The translations under genes and the position numbers were made by a program. The notes beneath the pieces were generated by a model. It ran no database searches. It was not told the DNA's origin and saw nothing but the letters and a program-made list of their open reading frames with translations. From the NCBI GenBank assembly GCA_951230915.1, contig OX579635.1, positions 17,980,001 to 18,044,000 of the forward strand: a stretch of DNA of 64,000 bases, given 5' to 3'. This DNA comes from Antitrichia curtipendula. Lineage: Eukaryota > Streptophyta > Bryopsida > Hypnales > Leucodontaceae. Positions 37,814-51,321 of this stretch are shown here, one piece after another; within the stretch, counting starts at the first letter, position 1, and each line of letters begins with the position of its first letter.

Positions 37814-39040
37814 ATTTCTTACATCTTTTTCTAACAACTTCTAAACTTGATTTGACTTTAGATTTTTCCAATGATCTTAAGTTGATGTTTACTATCTAAA
37901 ACTTAAGTTTAGCTTTGGATGGACAAAATTCTTGAAATTCTTCCAAATCCCATTCTAAACTTCATCCTTTGATTTTCTACTAAAGTTTAATTTGGCCCCT
38001 TACTTGAAAACCATTTTTGAACTTCCTAATCTTTTTTTTTAATAGGATTCTAGCCTTAACCTCCTACTTAGTTTATCTCAAAAGATTTTTAGTTGATATC
38101 TACTTTTTTCTGAAGACATTGAATTATTTCTATTAGTAACTATTAAATTCTTTTTTAATACTTATTCTTTATAGATTTTGCTTTTAATACCTATCCAAAT
38201 TGCTAAGTTACTTGAAGATTGAACTTTCCTAGTGAAAGTTATGAACGGATGAAGTTTGACCGCTAATTGATACTTCAAACCTCATCTGCGATCATAATTA
38301 ACTTAAAAGTTGAAATTTACTTCTAACTTGATTTCTAAACCTTGGATTTTTGTGATTTCTTAAATCTCCATATTTGTTCCTTTTGAATTAATTTGACGCA
38401 TTTTCATCCAATCTAGCTTCTAAACTTCATCCACTTGTATTTTACTTGTTTTATGTCTATTTTTTAAGTGTCTTATGTTTTGGGAACCTTTGGAACTCTT
38501 CTACAAGTTTCTAAAACTAAGCTTAAAATAAAATCTTCTCGTAATGGTCTGAATCTAACTTGTACTTTGGCTATGGTTTAAAGTTTTTAATCAAGAAATT
38601 TAAAGGGAAAAAAATGGGATTTAGAAACTCACCTTGGGGTGGTTAATTCCTTCACAACCTTCTTTGTTTACCACCTAGTCTTCATTTGAATTGTGTTCAT
38701 TGCTAATTATTTTATACAAATTTTGAAACAGAATCCCAAAGCTAAGTCCTATTCCCTTCTAAATTTCCTTTCTTGTTTCTTGTTTCTATTTTTTGTTCCT
38801 TTCCTTTCCCACAGATTTTTATTTTTATTTTTATTATGATCAATAATTGAACTTTTCTAGTTGACTTTGCAATTGAATACTTGTTCGAATTTCAAGACAA
38901 TAATGCAATATTCTTGTCCCCTATCCAAAATCAATTATTGTAAGATATATATCTCTTATCCCAACTTCCTAATGCTAACACTTGATTCATAACTTATAAT
39001 TTTTGCTTTACTAGTTTTGAGTGTATATGATTATATAATA
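37814..39040. other. AT-rich stretch with recurrent CTTCATCCA motifs
   Basis: No gene was seen. The phrase AACTTCATCC(A/T) recurs several times between 37960 and 38440, and the complementary GGATGAA(G/A)TTT phrase recurs near 45427, 46796 and 48778-48930, indicating another diverged dispersed repeat with no visible termini. Confidence 0.4.
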
Positions 39041-39669
39041 AAAAAAAATGAGTTGAAAGTCTACAAAAAAATATTAAAAGAAAAAAACACTTAATTTTCA
39101 CTCATTAAAAAATTGTTGAGTAGAAGTAGGTTCAAGATTGAAGGAAAATCTAAATTGTTAATAGCTCTAATATTTAATTGAAATACACTAATATCATTGA
39201 TGAGATTATTCTAGCAAGAGATCTTTACCTTATAATTAATTATTTATTCATTTTTAATTTTGAAAATTGAAGTCAGAAATGAATCCTACAAGTTATTTTT
39301 TAAAGAAAATGCTCTGATTGCCGAAAAAACAAGAATGTCTATACCTTTTACATAACAAATTCAAATGGAAAAATGTAAAGATTTTTAAGTACATAAAAAT
39401 ATAGGCTATATAAAACAAAAAAATTAAATTTCTTACTTTAATTTTTTTGAAGTTTTTTTTCTACCCGTTGAACTAAACAAAGGGCTTTTTGTGCCATAAT
39501 TTTTGCTCCCAGGCCCTAATTGAAATAAAAATTGTATTTTTGCAAAACTAATTTTTTTTCTTCTATTTTCAAAAAGAAATTAAGAAAATCACAACATATA
39601 TTGAAACTATAGAAGCCTACCTAAAATTCATATTGTCCCCCGAGGGTCCAATGGGACTTTAGGGGTTAA
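39040..39669 (-). mobile_element. Truncated TTAA element, subfamily A
   Basis: The right end is intact: GTCCCCCGAGGGTCC followed by GGGACTTTAGGGGTTAA at 39653-39669. The body is the reverse complement of about 61430-62060. The left end, with the expected CCCCTAAAG and core module, is missing, so this is a partial copy broken near 39040. Confidence 0.7.
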
Positions 39670-40559
39670 TTATATATATTGGGCACCCAACCACTTTATT
39701 TTGCAGCTTTTCTAGGACTACTTGAATTTGTAGGACATGTATTTGAATTTTTTGCATTGTTCTTCTTTCAATGTACCAATAGTCTACATTTTGGATGTAG
39801 ATCGAATTTAGTCACCACTAAGTTTTAACTTCAAAAATTTGTAACTAATTCTAGGATGAGCTCAAAAATACAAAACAACTTGGGCTAGACATCAATTCCA
39901 TTTTTCTACATCTACATTAATTTCTGATAGCAAAACAATTGAAAGACTTCATATAGAATAAAATAAAATACAAAGTACATTGTGAAATATTGTTTGTGAT
40001 TGCAAAACTATTTAATAGTATTGCCTACCGATCTAACTTTGATAAAAAGAAAAGAAAGCAATTGAGAATAGTTTTGGAAAATGTCAATGAAAGCAATTTT
40101 ATTCAATATTGTTCCACAAGGATTCAAATCATTAAAAAATAATGTGCAATTTTATACCAAAATGGAAAATAGCCTTCCCGGGGAGTTCATTTAGTGCATT
40201 TTTAAAACTATGTACGGCATAATATAGATAGGATTTATGCATTTGTCATAAAATTTATAAAGGACTTACAAGTAAATTAGGGAACACTCTAAGTAGCAAA
40301 TCCAATATAAATAATTTAGGTTGCCTAAAAATCTAGTCCATTTAAAAGTTTGTACATGTAATGAAGGGTTGCAAAATTTGATGCTATGTATTATATTTAG
40401 TATAAGACGTTCCATACAATTGGTAGTTGAGAACTAGATGGATGAAAAATAGTCCCCATCCTCGTGAGGTCTAGTTGGATGAATCAGTCCCCGATAATTC
40501 AAGGAGGAAATACGAATTTGGTTTAGCCCATTTCGGTCACTTGATTTATCATTGTGGTT

Positions 40560-40930
40560 GTTCTCGCAAGCTATTCATGTGTTTGGAAATGGACTAACTA
40601 AAAAGAACTAACTAGCAACAAAATCAAATATTTCTTCATTTACAACAAATGCCAACCACAAAAAATACTTATGCATTTATTTAAATATATCATTTAACAA
40701 GAAGTCAACCAAAATGTTGAAAATGTAAGTGCTAGAATATGCTCTTGTGGATAATCTATAAATACAAAGAAGGAAGGAGGTGGAGGCAAGTTGCAAAAGG
40801 ATTTAGGATTAGAATGACGTGGCTCAATAAGAGAAGGAGGCTAAGAGAAATGTAGATGAAAAGATGAGAAATGAAGTGACAAAGAAAAAGGTTGCTTGTT
40901 GTGAACTCCCATTTCGTCACTTGGGCCTCA
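40560..40930 (+). repeat. Fragment of repeat R
   Basis: The block from AATGGACTAACTAAAAAGAAC to AAAGTGACAAAG-type sequence is colinear with 5980-6260 and 19455-19745. It is truncated on both sides. The 65-codon minus-strand frame inside is repeat-derived. Confidence 0.65.
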
Positions 40931-43900
40931 ATGTTTTTTGCTTTTTTTTTCAAAATTAAATATAGAATATTGTATAAAAAGCCCCCTCAAAAGTGTAAAA
41001 TCAAAATATGTATGTCACATGCCAATATAATATTTGGTTATAAATAGAGTAATTTCCTTTAAATACAACCAATCCTGCATGTAAATAGGATAGAAACCCA
41101 TAATTTGTACAAATTAAGTGCATTAAGTAGAAATTGCCCAAATTGTCTAAACTTGCTTCACATGTGAAGTTTGTAGAATGTATCTAGAATGCAGTAAAAT
41201 TTCACTAAATATCATCATAATTTTTTGAATGTTAATAAGATGCTCCAACAAATTCCAAGACATTTTAATAGTCAGAAGTACCCGAACCAACAAGATTCTT
41301 CCAAAATATTCAAATTTAAAGATTGTTAACAGAATTGACCAGTGTTTTGAAAGCACACAAAAGCGGAATGAGGTCAAATCAGGGTCTTTTCTTACTCCCT
41401 TCTACCTAATAAAGAGACTAGGCTAGTTGCTTTTAATATAAAAGTCAAACTCCAAAAGTTGGATTTAAAACCTTTTTTAGTGTTAAGTTGCCGCTAGGCC
41501 CCAATGAGATTTTGAAGATGGAAAAAGGTGTGGAGAGTTTACTTGAACAAAAAAATAGCCTTCTAAAGCCAATGGCACTATCCATTTAGAGTCTTTTTCC
41601 AAAAAATAAGAATTTTAGTCCAGCTTAGAAAATCAAGAGTGGAAAATTAGAATGAAAATCCTTAGTGATAAGTTTACCACTTGAAAATGAGAGGAAGTGG
41701 GTGCCCTTAGAAGAATATAATAGGGCACTCATTCTCCTCTCAGAACTCCTGTTGTAGTAATTATTTTGGCACTTTGACATGTTGATCCATTTAGTTGGAT
41801 TTTTTGGCCATTTTTGAACCAAAGTTGCAAAATGTGTATTTTTGGAGCATTTTAAGCTTCTATTGTTGCTATTTCCACAAGCTTTGAAGGACTTGGATCC
41901 CTTCAAATCTTATGAACTCATTTCGTGTCTTGCTTGACGTTTGTACTAATTTGTTGAAGTATTTTTTGCAAGTTTTATTTGAGTTTTGTTGAGTTGAGAC
42001 TTGTTTGTTTTGATTGTACTAATCCTAAAGTACCCCCCTCCATACCTTGGTGATGCCGCTTTGGGGGGGCTTCAGTGTAAATCCTTGTTGAGTTCTTAAA
42101 CTAATCAAGTATTTACTAACTTGTGTGAGTTTTGATTTGTACTAACAAATGGTTTTACTAACCCACTTGTACTAACTTGTGTATCATACTAACCTCCAGT
42201 TTTGTATGTTGATGCATTTGAAACTTGTAGTAGATCCCTTGTCTTTCTCATAGATGGTTGAGCTTTGATTTTTAAAGTTTTGAAGTGTTTAGTATTTTCA
42301 CAAAAAACCCAAGATAGCCCTTTAACTTTATGTCAAAGGTTAACTTTCAATCTTCCAAAGTTTCCATATTTTAGTAACAAAAAATTAACACCCAAAAAGA
42401 CAATTCTCAATGTTCAAAAATTCCAAGAAAACAACAATTGGAAGGACAAAAAAATCCAACCCAACTGGTCAAAGGGAGCCATATGCTCAAGGCTCATTTC
42501 AACTCAAAAAGGGTGTGAGCCTTTAGTTGTCACCTAGGTCTCAGATTTTTCTTTTCTTTTTTCTCACTTTTATGAGTATTTCTAGTTCAAAAATCCTAAA
42601 AAATAGGTCAACATCGTGTTTAATAGAAGTCCCTACAAATACGGTGTATCATGTCCAAAAAGTCTAGAAGTGCTCTAAACACTTCCATTTACCAATTTTT
42701 ATGTTTAAATTAGATGTTTAGAATGAAAATTAGAGATTTGATATAGCTTTGAGCCCTATATGCCCAAATAACAGAAAACATTTAAAATAGACTTTTGCCG
42801 AATTTATCCATAAAAGTGAATGTGATTGACCATAAGCTAAATAGCAAGTATTTTAGGTTGTCAAAAGTTCCCTAGAATCTTAGAAACCTTTACAAAAAAT
42901 TCACATAGAAGTCACCATCCAATTTGCAAAACTTGGAAAAAACCATCATGTATAACTTTGCAGGGAAAAATCCACAAGTTCAAAACAAGAGTGATTGAAG
43001 AATGGAGAGAGGTATTTTAGCTTAAGAACATGGCAGGAGTGCAACGGTGAAGTTGGATCACCAAGATTCCCTAGTACGGGAATGATTCCTCTCTGAAGGA
43101 CTTAAATTAGGAGATACAAATTAAGATCCTCCCACTATTAGTGCAAAATTAAAGTATAAATTTTTACTTAGCATTTTGGGGCATCTTGAAAGCTACCCAA
43201 TAAGTTTAATATTTTTTTGGATTGCAGAAGACAATTCCATGGGAAGTCAACCATGTTTATTAGTATTGGAAAATTCATAGAAATTATTTAGGTAGCATTA
43301 AAGTTCCACTAAAAATTAGGATAGTGTGTTTTAGCCTAAATAAGTGCCCAAACAAATTTCATAATATTTTGACACCGGCAAGTACCAAAACTGGTGGTGG
43401 CAACAACTTTTAACGAATTTACAAGATTTATGATGGGTTGACCAACATACCATGAGCATATGATGTCCAAATGAAGTCAACTTAGACTCATTTCTTAATT
43501 TCTCAAACCCTCCAAACAACTTAGGCTAGTCAAAACTTTGATAAAAAGCAAACTCCAACATTTGGATTTTTTAATCTTTTTCACTAGTTTGCTAATCATT
43601 AGTTTTTACTTGCAAAATGATCTAGAAGTAGGTATGAGTAGGTTCTCTAGACTAATTTGGGTCTTTTGAAGACAATGGCGCAATTATTTTGGCATTTGGA
43701 GCATTTTCCTAAAAGTTAGAACGATCACAATAGTATAATAGAAGTTTGAATAGCTAGAAGTTAATTTGAGCTTTTTCTTTAGATAGTTCTAGAATTAGGG
43801 TTTGGAGGACGGGCCTTGGAAGGTATAAAAGGCTTCCCATCCTCTCACTTCTTGCCCCTTTTTTCATTTCTTGTTTGTCCAACTCGGATCAAACTTCTTT

Positions 43901-44790
43901 TCTCTTGTTGTGTCGATATGTGGCACCCTTTCTGTTATAAGTCTTGGCCACTTGAACCATATTTTCTCTTTGTGTTTTGAGCATTGATTCATAGTTTTGT
44001 GCTTTTGAAGCTGTTTAAGAAGGATGTGGGGGTCCCTTCAAGTATCAACTTTGTACTATTGTGTTTTGAGTGGTCTAGTCTTTCAAATTACTTTTGTTCT
44101 TTGATTATTGAGTCACATACTAATCCTAGGGACATTCCAGTCGAATTTTGGCAATTCTGTTAGTTAGAACATTTTAGAATTTGCTTTAAGTCTATTAATG
44201 AATCATGTACTAATCCTAAGGATGTTCTAGCCAAATTTTGGTAATGCCATTTGTTAGAACTCCTTAGAGCTTGCTTTAATTTTGTTTTGTGATCTTGCAC
44301 TAGCTCTTTAAGAGGGATTTCACAACTTGGTTGTAGAAAATCTCCCTAGAGTCTTGATGCATAGAATATGTGGTCCTAAGTGTCGGAATTTGGATCATTT
44401 AGAGAAGTTTTGGTTGGAACAAAACTCTCAAAGTTCAGTTGCTAATTAGTCTTCTTGATTTTTGTCTTAGAATTTGGTGCTAACCCACTGTACATCAAAG
44501 CTATTGCCCTTTGCCTAATTTTCAAAGTCTAGAATCATCTACGTCTAATCTATTATCATCCTGACGGCAAAGCTTTAACTTACAAACTTGTGCTAGATTT
44601 ATGTGAGAATTAATTGATGTCTCACTTTTAAGTTATTAGGAATATTAGATATTGTGAGAGCTTCTCAAAAATAACAAAATTATTGAAAACTACCAAACCA
44701 TGAGGAAGTTCTAAAGATTTGAAGTTTAGAAGTTAAACTAAGATTTGTTTTTAGGCCATTGTTGTTGTTTTCGTAGCCTTCACAAATTCA
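40931..44790. other. AT-rich region with a diverged direct repeat; no gene
   Basis: Segments near 41400-41620 and 43525-43715 share GGCTAGT..., CAAACTCCAA.A.TTGGATTT and CAATGGC.C.AT blocks in the same order, so they are an old direct duplication about 2.1 kb apart. A TATAAAAGGCTTCCC string at 43827 looks promoter-like. This could be a decayed LTR-type element, but no primer-binding site or polyprotein was recognised. Confidence 0.35.
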
Positions 44791-44796
44791 ACAAAA

Positions 44797-45390
44797 GGTG
44801 AGAGAGAGGGAGAGAGAGAGAAGAAGGTCCTCTACAGAAGGTCCTCCAGAGAGGCTTTCTTTATCAATTAAGCTTAGAAGCTTCCTTTATCTAAGAAGCG
44901 TCTCTAAAGTGGCCTCTTCTATCTAGGAAGGTTCTCTAAAGAGGTTTTTCTATTGAGCAACGACATTGTTAACGATAAGGTAATCCATTTGGTTGACTTT
45001 TCTGTCATTTACTATAGTAAATTCAAAAGTTACCAAGATAATTATCAATAATTATCCTACTATGATAATTTAAAAAGTTATCAAGATTATGATTGGGATA
45101 ATTTTTGAAGTTTCCAAGATAATTACTAGGATAAAATTAAAAGTTATTGTAGTAATTTTTAAAGTTACTAAAAAAAGCTATTGCATTAATTTTGAAGTTA
45201 CTAAAAATAGAAATTAGGTTAAGTTTGAAAGGTACTAAAAATAATTGTTAGTATAAATTTCAAATACTAAAAATAAAAATAAGGATAGGTTTAGAAATTA
45301 CTAAAAATAGTTATTAAGATAAATTTTAAAGTTATTAGGAAAAGTTTATCGTGGAAAATTTTAAAGATATTAAGATAGTCATTGTGGTAG
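44797..45390. repeat. GA microsatellite followed by degenerate tandem repeats
   Basis: A GAGAGAGAGGGAGAGAGAGAG tract at about 44801-44821 precedes short duplications of AAGGTCCTC(T/C)A(C/G)AG. From about 45000 to 45390 roughly ten diverged units of 30-40 bases repeat the theme AATTTTAAAGTTACTAAAAA with TAATTAT.GGATAA spacers. Confidence 0.6.
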
Positions 45391-47049
45391 ATTTAGAATT
45401 TAGAATATTAGATCATAAGATATTGATGGATGAAGTTGGTAGGTTAGTTTAGAAATTAGAAGCAAAACTTCATCCATTGATAACTTCTAGTAGGAGTGTC
45501 TTATTTGAGCAAACTTGATCATTCTGGAAAGGGCATAAAAAGCCCTAAGACCTAGGTCGATTAGCATTTAGACTTGTCTAACCTTTTCCGGCCCTTAGTT
45601 TTGGCTTACTTTAGCTAAACTGGACAATATTACTAACTTTCAATTGACTTGCCTAAAAATTACAGTTATCAATTAAAAAGTAGGAACAAACAACATCTAT
45701 CCATTGTTTGGAAGGCACAATTGGACGTACATTAGACACCCGCTAGGCATTTCATCCATGATTAAGAGTTAAGAACCCAATTGTGTACACTTTACCTTAA
45801 AGATGAAAATAAAAAATCCAAAGGGGGTCCATCCAATCCAACCCTATTACGTATCATCACCTAGTTAGCAACCAGCCCAATCATCAAAAATTGGATCTGA
45901 GGTGAACATGTGGCAACCAACATTTTAAAAAGAAGAATCCATTCAACCCACTTTCAAACACAACTTTGTAGTTGTCTTGAACTAAACCATAGACTATTAT
46001 AAGATTAGCTATAAAATTAGCATAGGAGGGAATTGGAAGGGAAGTTTAGAATAGAATCAAATATTGCAAAAAACTCTCCATTGCCAAAAATCAAACATTA
46101 GAAGTAGAGACTTCAAGAGAAGAAGAAACACTTAGATAAATTGCTTACAACTCAAATAGATAGGAATTTCAAAAATTCAACTAGTCAAAGGAGAGAGAGA
46201 AGAGGTGGATAGTTGCAAGTGATACAATGAAGAGGCAATTTGAAAATTTGAAAGGTTAGTATTTGAAAAAAATTGGGCAAAAATCCAAGGAGTCTCAAGT
46301 AACCAATAGAATTGTAGATTAGGAAGAAAATAATTGACTTGGGATAGGAATGCAATAATTTTACAAGTCAAATTGACCAATAGAATATTAATAATGGAAT
46401 ATAATAGTTTGGAAATAAAAGAGAGAAGGAAAAATTTAAAAGAAAGTAAGTAGTCAGAAAGCCAACTTCCAAAATTGTATTAATTTCTCAACTTCAAGTA
46501 GTGAGAAAAAATATAGGAAGTAAACAAACATGGCAAATGAAGAGGAGTTTGAAGGCATATTTGACAACCTCATAGATGAGGTCTAATCTGAGGTAAGTCA
46601 CTAATTACTCTATCTTTTCTTTAATTTTCTTGATTAGCTATTTAAACTTTTAGCTAAATTACAAGTCCATGTCAAAGTGTTAAGATTAGGTTACTTCCAA
46701 GGTTTATACTTAAAAGCTTATAGATTAAGCCCATAGGTTTTCAAAAGCGTATGACACTTAAAAATAGACTTAAAATGAACAATATATTAACGGATGAAAT
46801 TTAGGAGGGAGAATGGATGACATTTAGCAAAGTTCATCCAAAAATAACAAGAATAGAACATTATTAATTCAAAGTGAATTAGATTGTAAAAATAAATTTA
46901 CAAAATAGTTTGAAATTTTAGGTTAACAGTAAATAGCAAATGAAGTGTGAAGTACCAATTAGTGGTCAAATTTCATCCATCAATAATTTTCACTAGTATA
47001 GTTCATATTTGAAGTACTTTAATATTTCGGATAGATAAAACCAAACTCT
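45391..47049. other. AT-rich intergenic stretch
   Basis: Only short random-looking frames are present, such as 67 codons at 46177-46380 on the minus strand. GGATGAA(A/G)TT phrases relate it to 37960-38440 and 48770-48990. No RNA gene was seen. Confidence 0.4.
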
Positions 47050-48575
47050 TTAACCCCTAAATCCCCAAAGTCCCCTCAGGGGACTCTTAGGATTTCAGGC
47101 ACGCTCGTTCCACCTTGATTTTCAAGCTGATTTTTTGAAACTTTTTTTGTGTGTGTAGTTTGTCACAAGCTTCGCATACATATAAAATTCATGAAAATCC
47201 GAGTTGTTGTGTAGAAGTTATGATCATTTTTCCGCAAAAAGCAGGACATGGGGCAGCTTGGGCAAGGGAATCAGCCTTAGACTGTTCCATGGGCAGAGCA
47301 TGTGGAGAAGCCCAAAGCAACAAGGGGGCAACGGGTTCTGGGTGGAGACCCGTATTTTTGGGCGCCCGTTGGACGGGTAGGGTGACTTGAATGACATGAA
47401 TGACAAAGGGGAGCCAATGAGGTGGTTTGAAGTTGTGGGAAGTACACAAAAGATGATATTTAGTGTCTTGTACACTAAATACGAAGGCATACACTAAAAG
47501 CCAATTACCCTATGAAAGTAAGTAACATTAAATGTCAATTCAAACACTAAATGTGAACCAGAGTTGTCATATCAGACGGAATATCACTGTTCACGGACAG
47601 AATCGGACCGATTAGGGCTAGGCGGCTGCAAACTTCAGAGACTTGTAACTTTTGCAAAAATTCTTTAAATCAGTAAAATGAGATGTTTTTCGGCATCTAC
47701 AATTTTTGTAGATGCCGAAAAAAATCTCATTTTCCTTATTTGAAGAATTTTTGCAAAAGTTACAAGGCTTTGAAGTTTGCAGCTGGCACATTCAAGTCTA
47801 ACACTAATTGTGGACAAGTTCAGATTTAGTGTTGTAGCTAGTAGGGGGGTAAAAACACTAAATGTCACTCAACACTAAATATCATCTTTGGTGTAGTTTA
47901 CTTGCACTCGAACAGCATGGGAACACACCGGGAACTCACCGGGGACATCTAGGCTCCCATTGTACAAGGGCTGCCCAGCCAGGCAGCTTCTTTGAACACT
48001 GCTGCGAACTTCAAAAGCTCCTAGAAAACTCATATTTTCACTTTTTTCACTTCTTTTTTTTCCTACTTGTCAAGTATAAGTATGTCTTTCTATCTACCGT
48101 TCGGATTTTCAATACCTATAACTATGTGGTGGGAAAATTGATTCGAAGATGGCCTAGTGTATTGTCAAAAATAGGGACATTGTGGCCTTCCAAGATTTTT
48201 TTGAATGTGTTGTGGAAGTTGGATTGACTTGAAAATTGTTAAGCATATGACTAACTTCATTACCTATAAGAAAAAAATATTAACTTCATGGTTCATAGTG
48301 CAAAAAAGTTCAGTACAAGGCGGTCAAAGGCATCTAAAATTCTTGGGCACAGTGGAAAAAAATAAAAACTTTCACTTTGAATGCAAATATCTCTCAATCC
48401 GTACGTTGAAACCTCACGAAATTTTTACCACATCTTCTCATACAAGTTAGCTTCAAGATCATACGGTTACATTTCCAAAAAAAAGGTTTTCCAAAACTTT
48501 GTCAATGAACGCAGCAGAAAGGGCAGTTTTCAGTGGTTTTGGAGCCAGAAAATGCCTTGGGGATTTAGGGGTTAA
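47050..48575 (+). mobile_element. Large TTAA-bounded element with a nested hairpin element
   Basis: Ends: TTAACCCCTAAATCCCC and GGGGATTTAGGGGTTAA, a 13-base perfect inverted repeat inside the TTAA. The subterminal palindrome AGTCCCCTCAGGGGACT lies at 47069-47085. The right part has the core module (ATCTCTCAATCCGTACGTTG near 48391) and GGCAGTTTTCAGTGG. It is longer than its relatives because a second element (about 47442-47895) is inserted. Frames of 101 and 121 codons are unrecognised. Confidence 0.8.
47442..47895. mobile_element. Nested TIR element containing a long hairpin
   Basis: The left end GTACACAAAAGATGATATTT pairs with the complement of AAATATCATCTTTGGTGTA at the right end. Several CACTAAATGT-type strings lie inside. 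The centre, 47625-47783, folds into one stem with arms of about 75 bases (see findings). The target duplication could not be fixed by eye. It is noncoding. Confidence 0.65.
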
Positions 48576-49309
48576 GGAAAGAACATAAAATATTTAAGAG
48601 CAGTAAATTACTAGAAGTAACATCAACACATAGAATCAAGGAACAACTTGACTATGGACATTAAGGGCTAATTAAAGGAAAAAATTAGAAATGGAAGCTT
48701 GTAGGAGAAGTCTAGTGGACTCCATTCATATTTTAAAAGTTAGAAAAGACTTAAAAGTCTAGAAGTTATAGAAGGATGAAATTTAGGCTAAGAATTGGAT
48801 GAAGTTAGTTGAAAATTGCTGATTTGGATCAAAATGTGAACCTTAGATAGAATTTCTTAAATTAAGGTGATAGCCAAAATATCAAAGTCAATTGGAGTTA
48901 GGAAGGGTTTAAAAAGAGTGGATGAAATTTAATTAACTATTCCAATGGCTAAATTTCATCTAACTATAACTGCCTGTAAGAGTGTCCAAATTTCTTGAGT
49001 TTTATGTTTTCGTAATTCATTATTTGAACTTCAACTTAGAAGTGCTAAATTTAGAATATAACTACTTTCTTAAAAAATCTATAGTCGCATAATTAATTTG
49101 ATTGTTTTAAGCTATTAGTATTTGCAATTAGGTTAGGCTTTGTTGTTTCTTTTGCAAGTTTAAGACATTTAGGCACTTAAGAAGATCCATTTTTTGGAAG
49201 GCACTATGAACAACGCCTAGGCATCCATCTAGCACAAAAAACATAAATGAAACAAGAATCCGGTTGTACTCGTGTATTTATCAAGGGTGGGTAAATAAAC
49301 ACTTACACT
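48576..49309. other. AT-rich spacer
   Basis: No frame or RNA gene was recognised. It contains further GGATGAA(A/G)TTTA phrases (48775, 48925) of the dispersed repeat also seen near 38 and 46.8 kb. Confidence 0.4.
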
Positions 49310-50780
49310 TGCAAACAAACTTTGCTTCTTGATGCCACTGGTGAGGAAATTGCCTTCTTATTCATTCATTGTCCTTTTCTTAACTCTTGGTCAAAATTAA
49401 TATTAAATGGAAAGGTTCAATGGTCCCTATCCTTTAATAGTGAATAAGACCAAAAAATGGTAGATGAACCTCCTTTCTCAATTTATTTTATGCATGGCTA
49501 GCCAAGTCCTTTGCCCTATCTATGTCGCATCATTGTCTAAATCTAACAAGAACATGAGGTGACATCATGAAGTTGACTTCTTATTCATTTGTTGTCTTCC
49601 TTTTAATGCTTGACCAAAAGTAATACGAAGTAGTAAATGGAGGAGTTCAATGGTCTCCATCCTTGGACACTGGAGAAACAAAAGAATTGGTAAATGTAGG
49701 ATCTATCGTCTCAATTTAGGTTGTATAGGGCCAACCAAGTTCCTTGCCACAACCACTTTGCACCATTGTCTAAATCAAATTGAACATGATTGGATTGGAT
49801 TGAAGTTCCTCTAAATCCAACACTTATTGTGATACTTCAAGGATATGACAAAATGAGTAGTCTAGCTCTCATTTTGTGAAGCCTGCCAGTGAGATACTTG
49901 ATTCTAAGCCAAGGGTGGCCCAATCCATGACTCCCACACGATGGTGGACTACAAGACATTACTAGTGTGCACCAATGAGCACGAGTGCCAATGATCTTAC
50001 ACGTGCAACATGTCAAGTAACTATCTTATTGAATGTATGTATTAAATGATATTGGTGCAAATGGTTTAACCTATTGATAGAGTGTCAAGAGCTTGGTTAG
50101 TAATATTGTTACGTAATTTACATCTAATATCACTATTAGTAATACAAATAAAAAAAACTATGAATAATTATATAAAAGTACAATCCAAAGTTTTTTATTT
50201 AATTTTTTGAAATTATATAAATGTTAGTTATTAATTATCAAAGCTTTTGGTTTGAAAAATAATGTGATCACAGAGGATACCAATGTGATATACAAAATAT
50301 GAAGTAGTTAACTAATTAATTTAAAACTAACTTTTTGAACTCAACCAAGTCCAGAAAGTGAAAAAAATATAAAAATTGGAATTAGTGGAAAATAATATAC
50401 CATATTGCACGATTTTGTATTTGACAAACCATGACCTTCTTTAAAATACACATAAAAATGAAAATTTTGGAAAATTATGTTGTATAAGCTTGGAATTATA
50501 TTTCACAAATTATAAGAATTGTGTCTCACAAGCTTTCTCAAAGTGGCATAGAAAAGTTGGATTCAAAGGGGGGACTTACAATGAGTTGACTTCTATTGTA
50601 CAACAATTATCCAAATAAATTTGCAATGTAACCACACATTTTTTTATAGGCCATCACTTATAAAACCAAACCAACAATAGAGGAAACATAGAATAAGAGA
50701 CTAAGACTATTTAAATACAAGCAACTTTCATAAAAGTCTTAAAACATGCATGTGATCCATCTATTTACAAACTTGGTTGG
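49310..50780 (+). repeat. Repeat R, copy 5 (right-hand part)
   Basis: It is colinear with 6480-7850 and 20010-21280: the ATTAATATTAAATGGA block near 49400, a GGTCTCCATCCTTGGACAC block near 49650, GTGAGATACTTGATT near 49890, GTTACGTAATTTACATCTAA near 50110 and AACATGCATGTGA near 50750. Truncated on the left relative to copy 1. It is noncoding. Confidence 0.7.
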
Positions 50781-51321
50781 ATTTATTAAAAAGTGGTGTA
50801 TGGATAACCATTGCTAAATGTTTATGGTCATCATTGCCTTATGCAACCTACTAGTGACAACCAACATTAATTCCAACCCATGACAGGTTGACAGTAGAAG
50901 TGACCATCACCACCACATTTAATTTTGTAAAGATCTTAAAATGTGACCTACGTATCTAATTAAGGGAAGCAATTCATTCTTGACCATTTAAGCAAATACA
51001 CATATCTAGAGGGCGGGGGATTTTGGTAGGGAAATTTTTCCATGTGTAGAAATAGAATTTAGAAGGTTTTTCAAATTTTTCAAAATAAAATTACTATGAT
51101 TGTTTTAGCTAAAGTTTTTGTTTGACCCATACCATTCATATAGACCTTCCTATTTCTGACTACAGATTCATTGCAAAATCCAATAAGGGCTGGTTGCAAT
51201 ATTGAAAGTCTTGTAGCCAATTAGAATGTACCACAATTGCGCCGCAACTGTGCTAGGAACTATGCCATAATTTATCATTGTTCATTACTTCTTGCATCGA
51301 AAGAGAAAAATATACATTGGC
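50781..51321. other. Spacer downstream of the GDI pseudogene
   Basis: No recognisable copies of GDI exons 11-13 could be found here, although this is where they would be expected. The region is AT-rich with no convincing frame. Confidence 0.4.

Noticed and set aside
43820..43870. TATAAAAGG box suggesting a gene or LTR promoter
   Set aside because: No open frame, no primer-binding site and no polypurine tract could be placed around it. It is kept only as a weak hint.
47862..48227. 121-codon plus-strand frame
   Set aside because: It lies across the junction of a nested repeat and its host element, and no similar frame exists in related copies.
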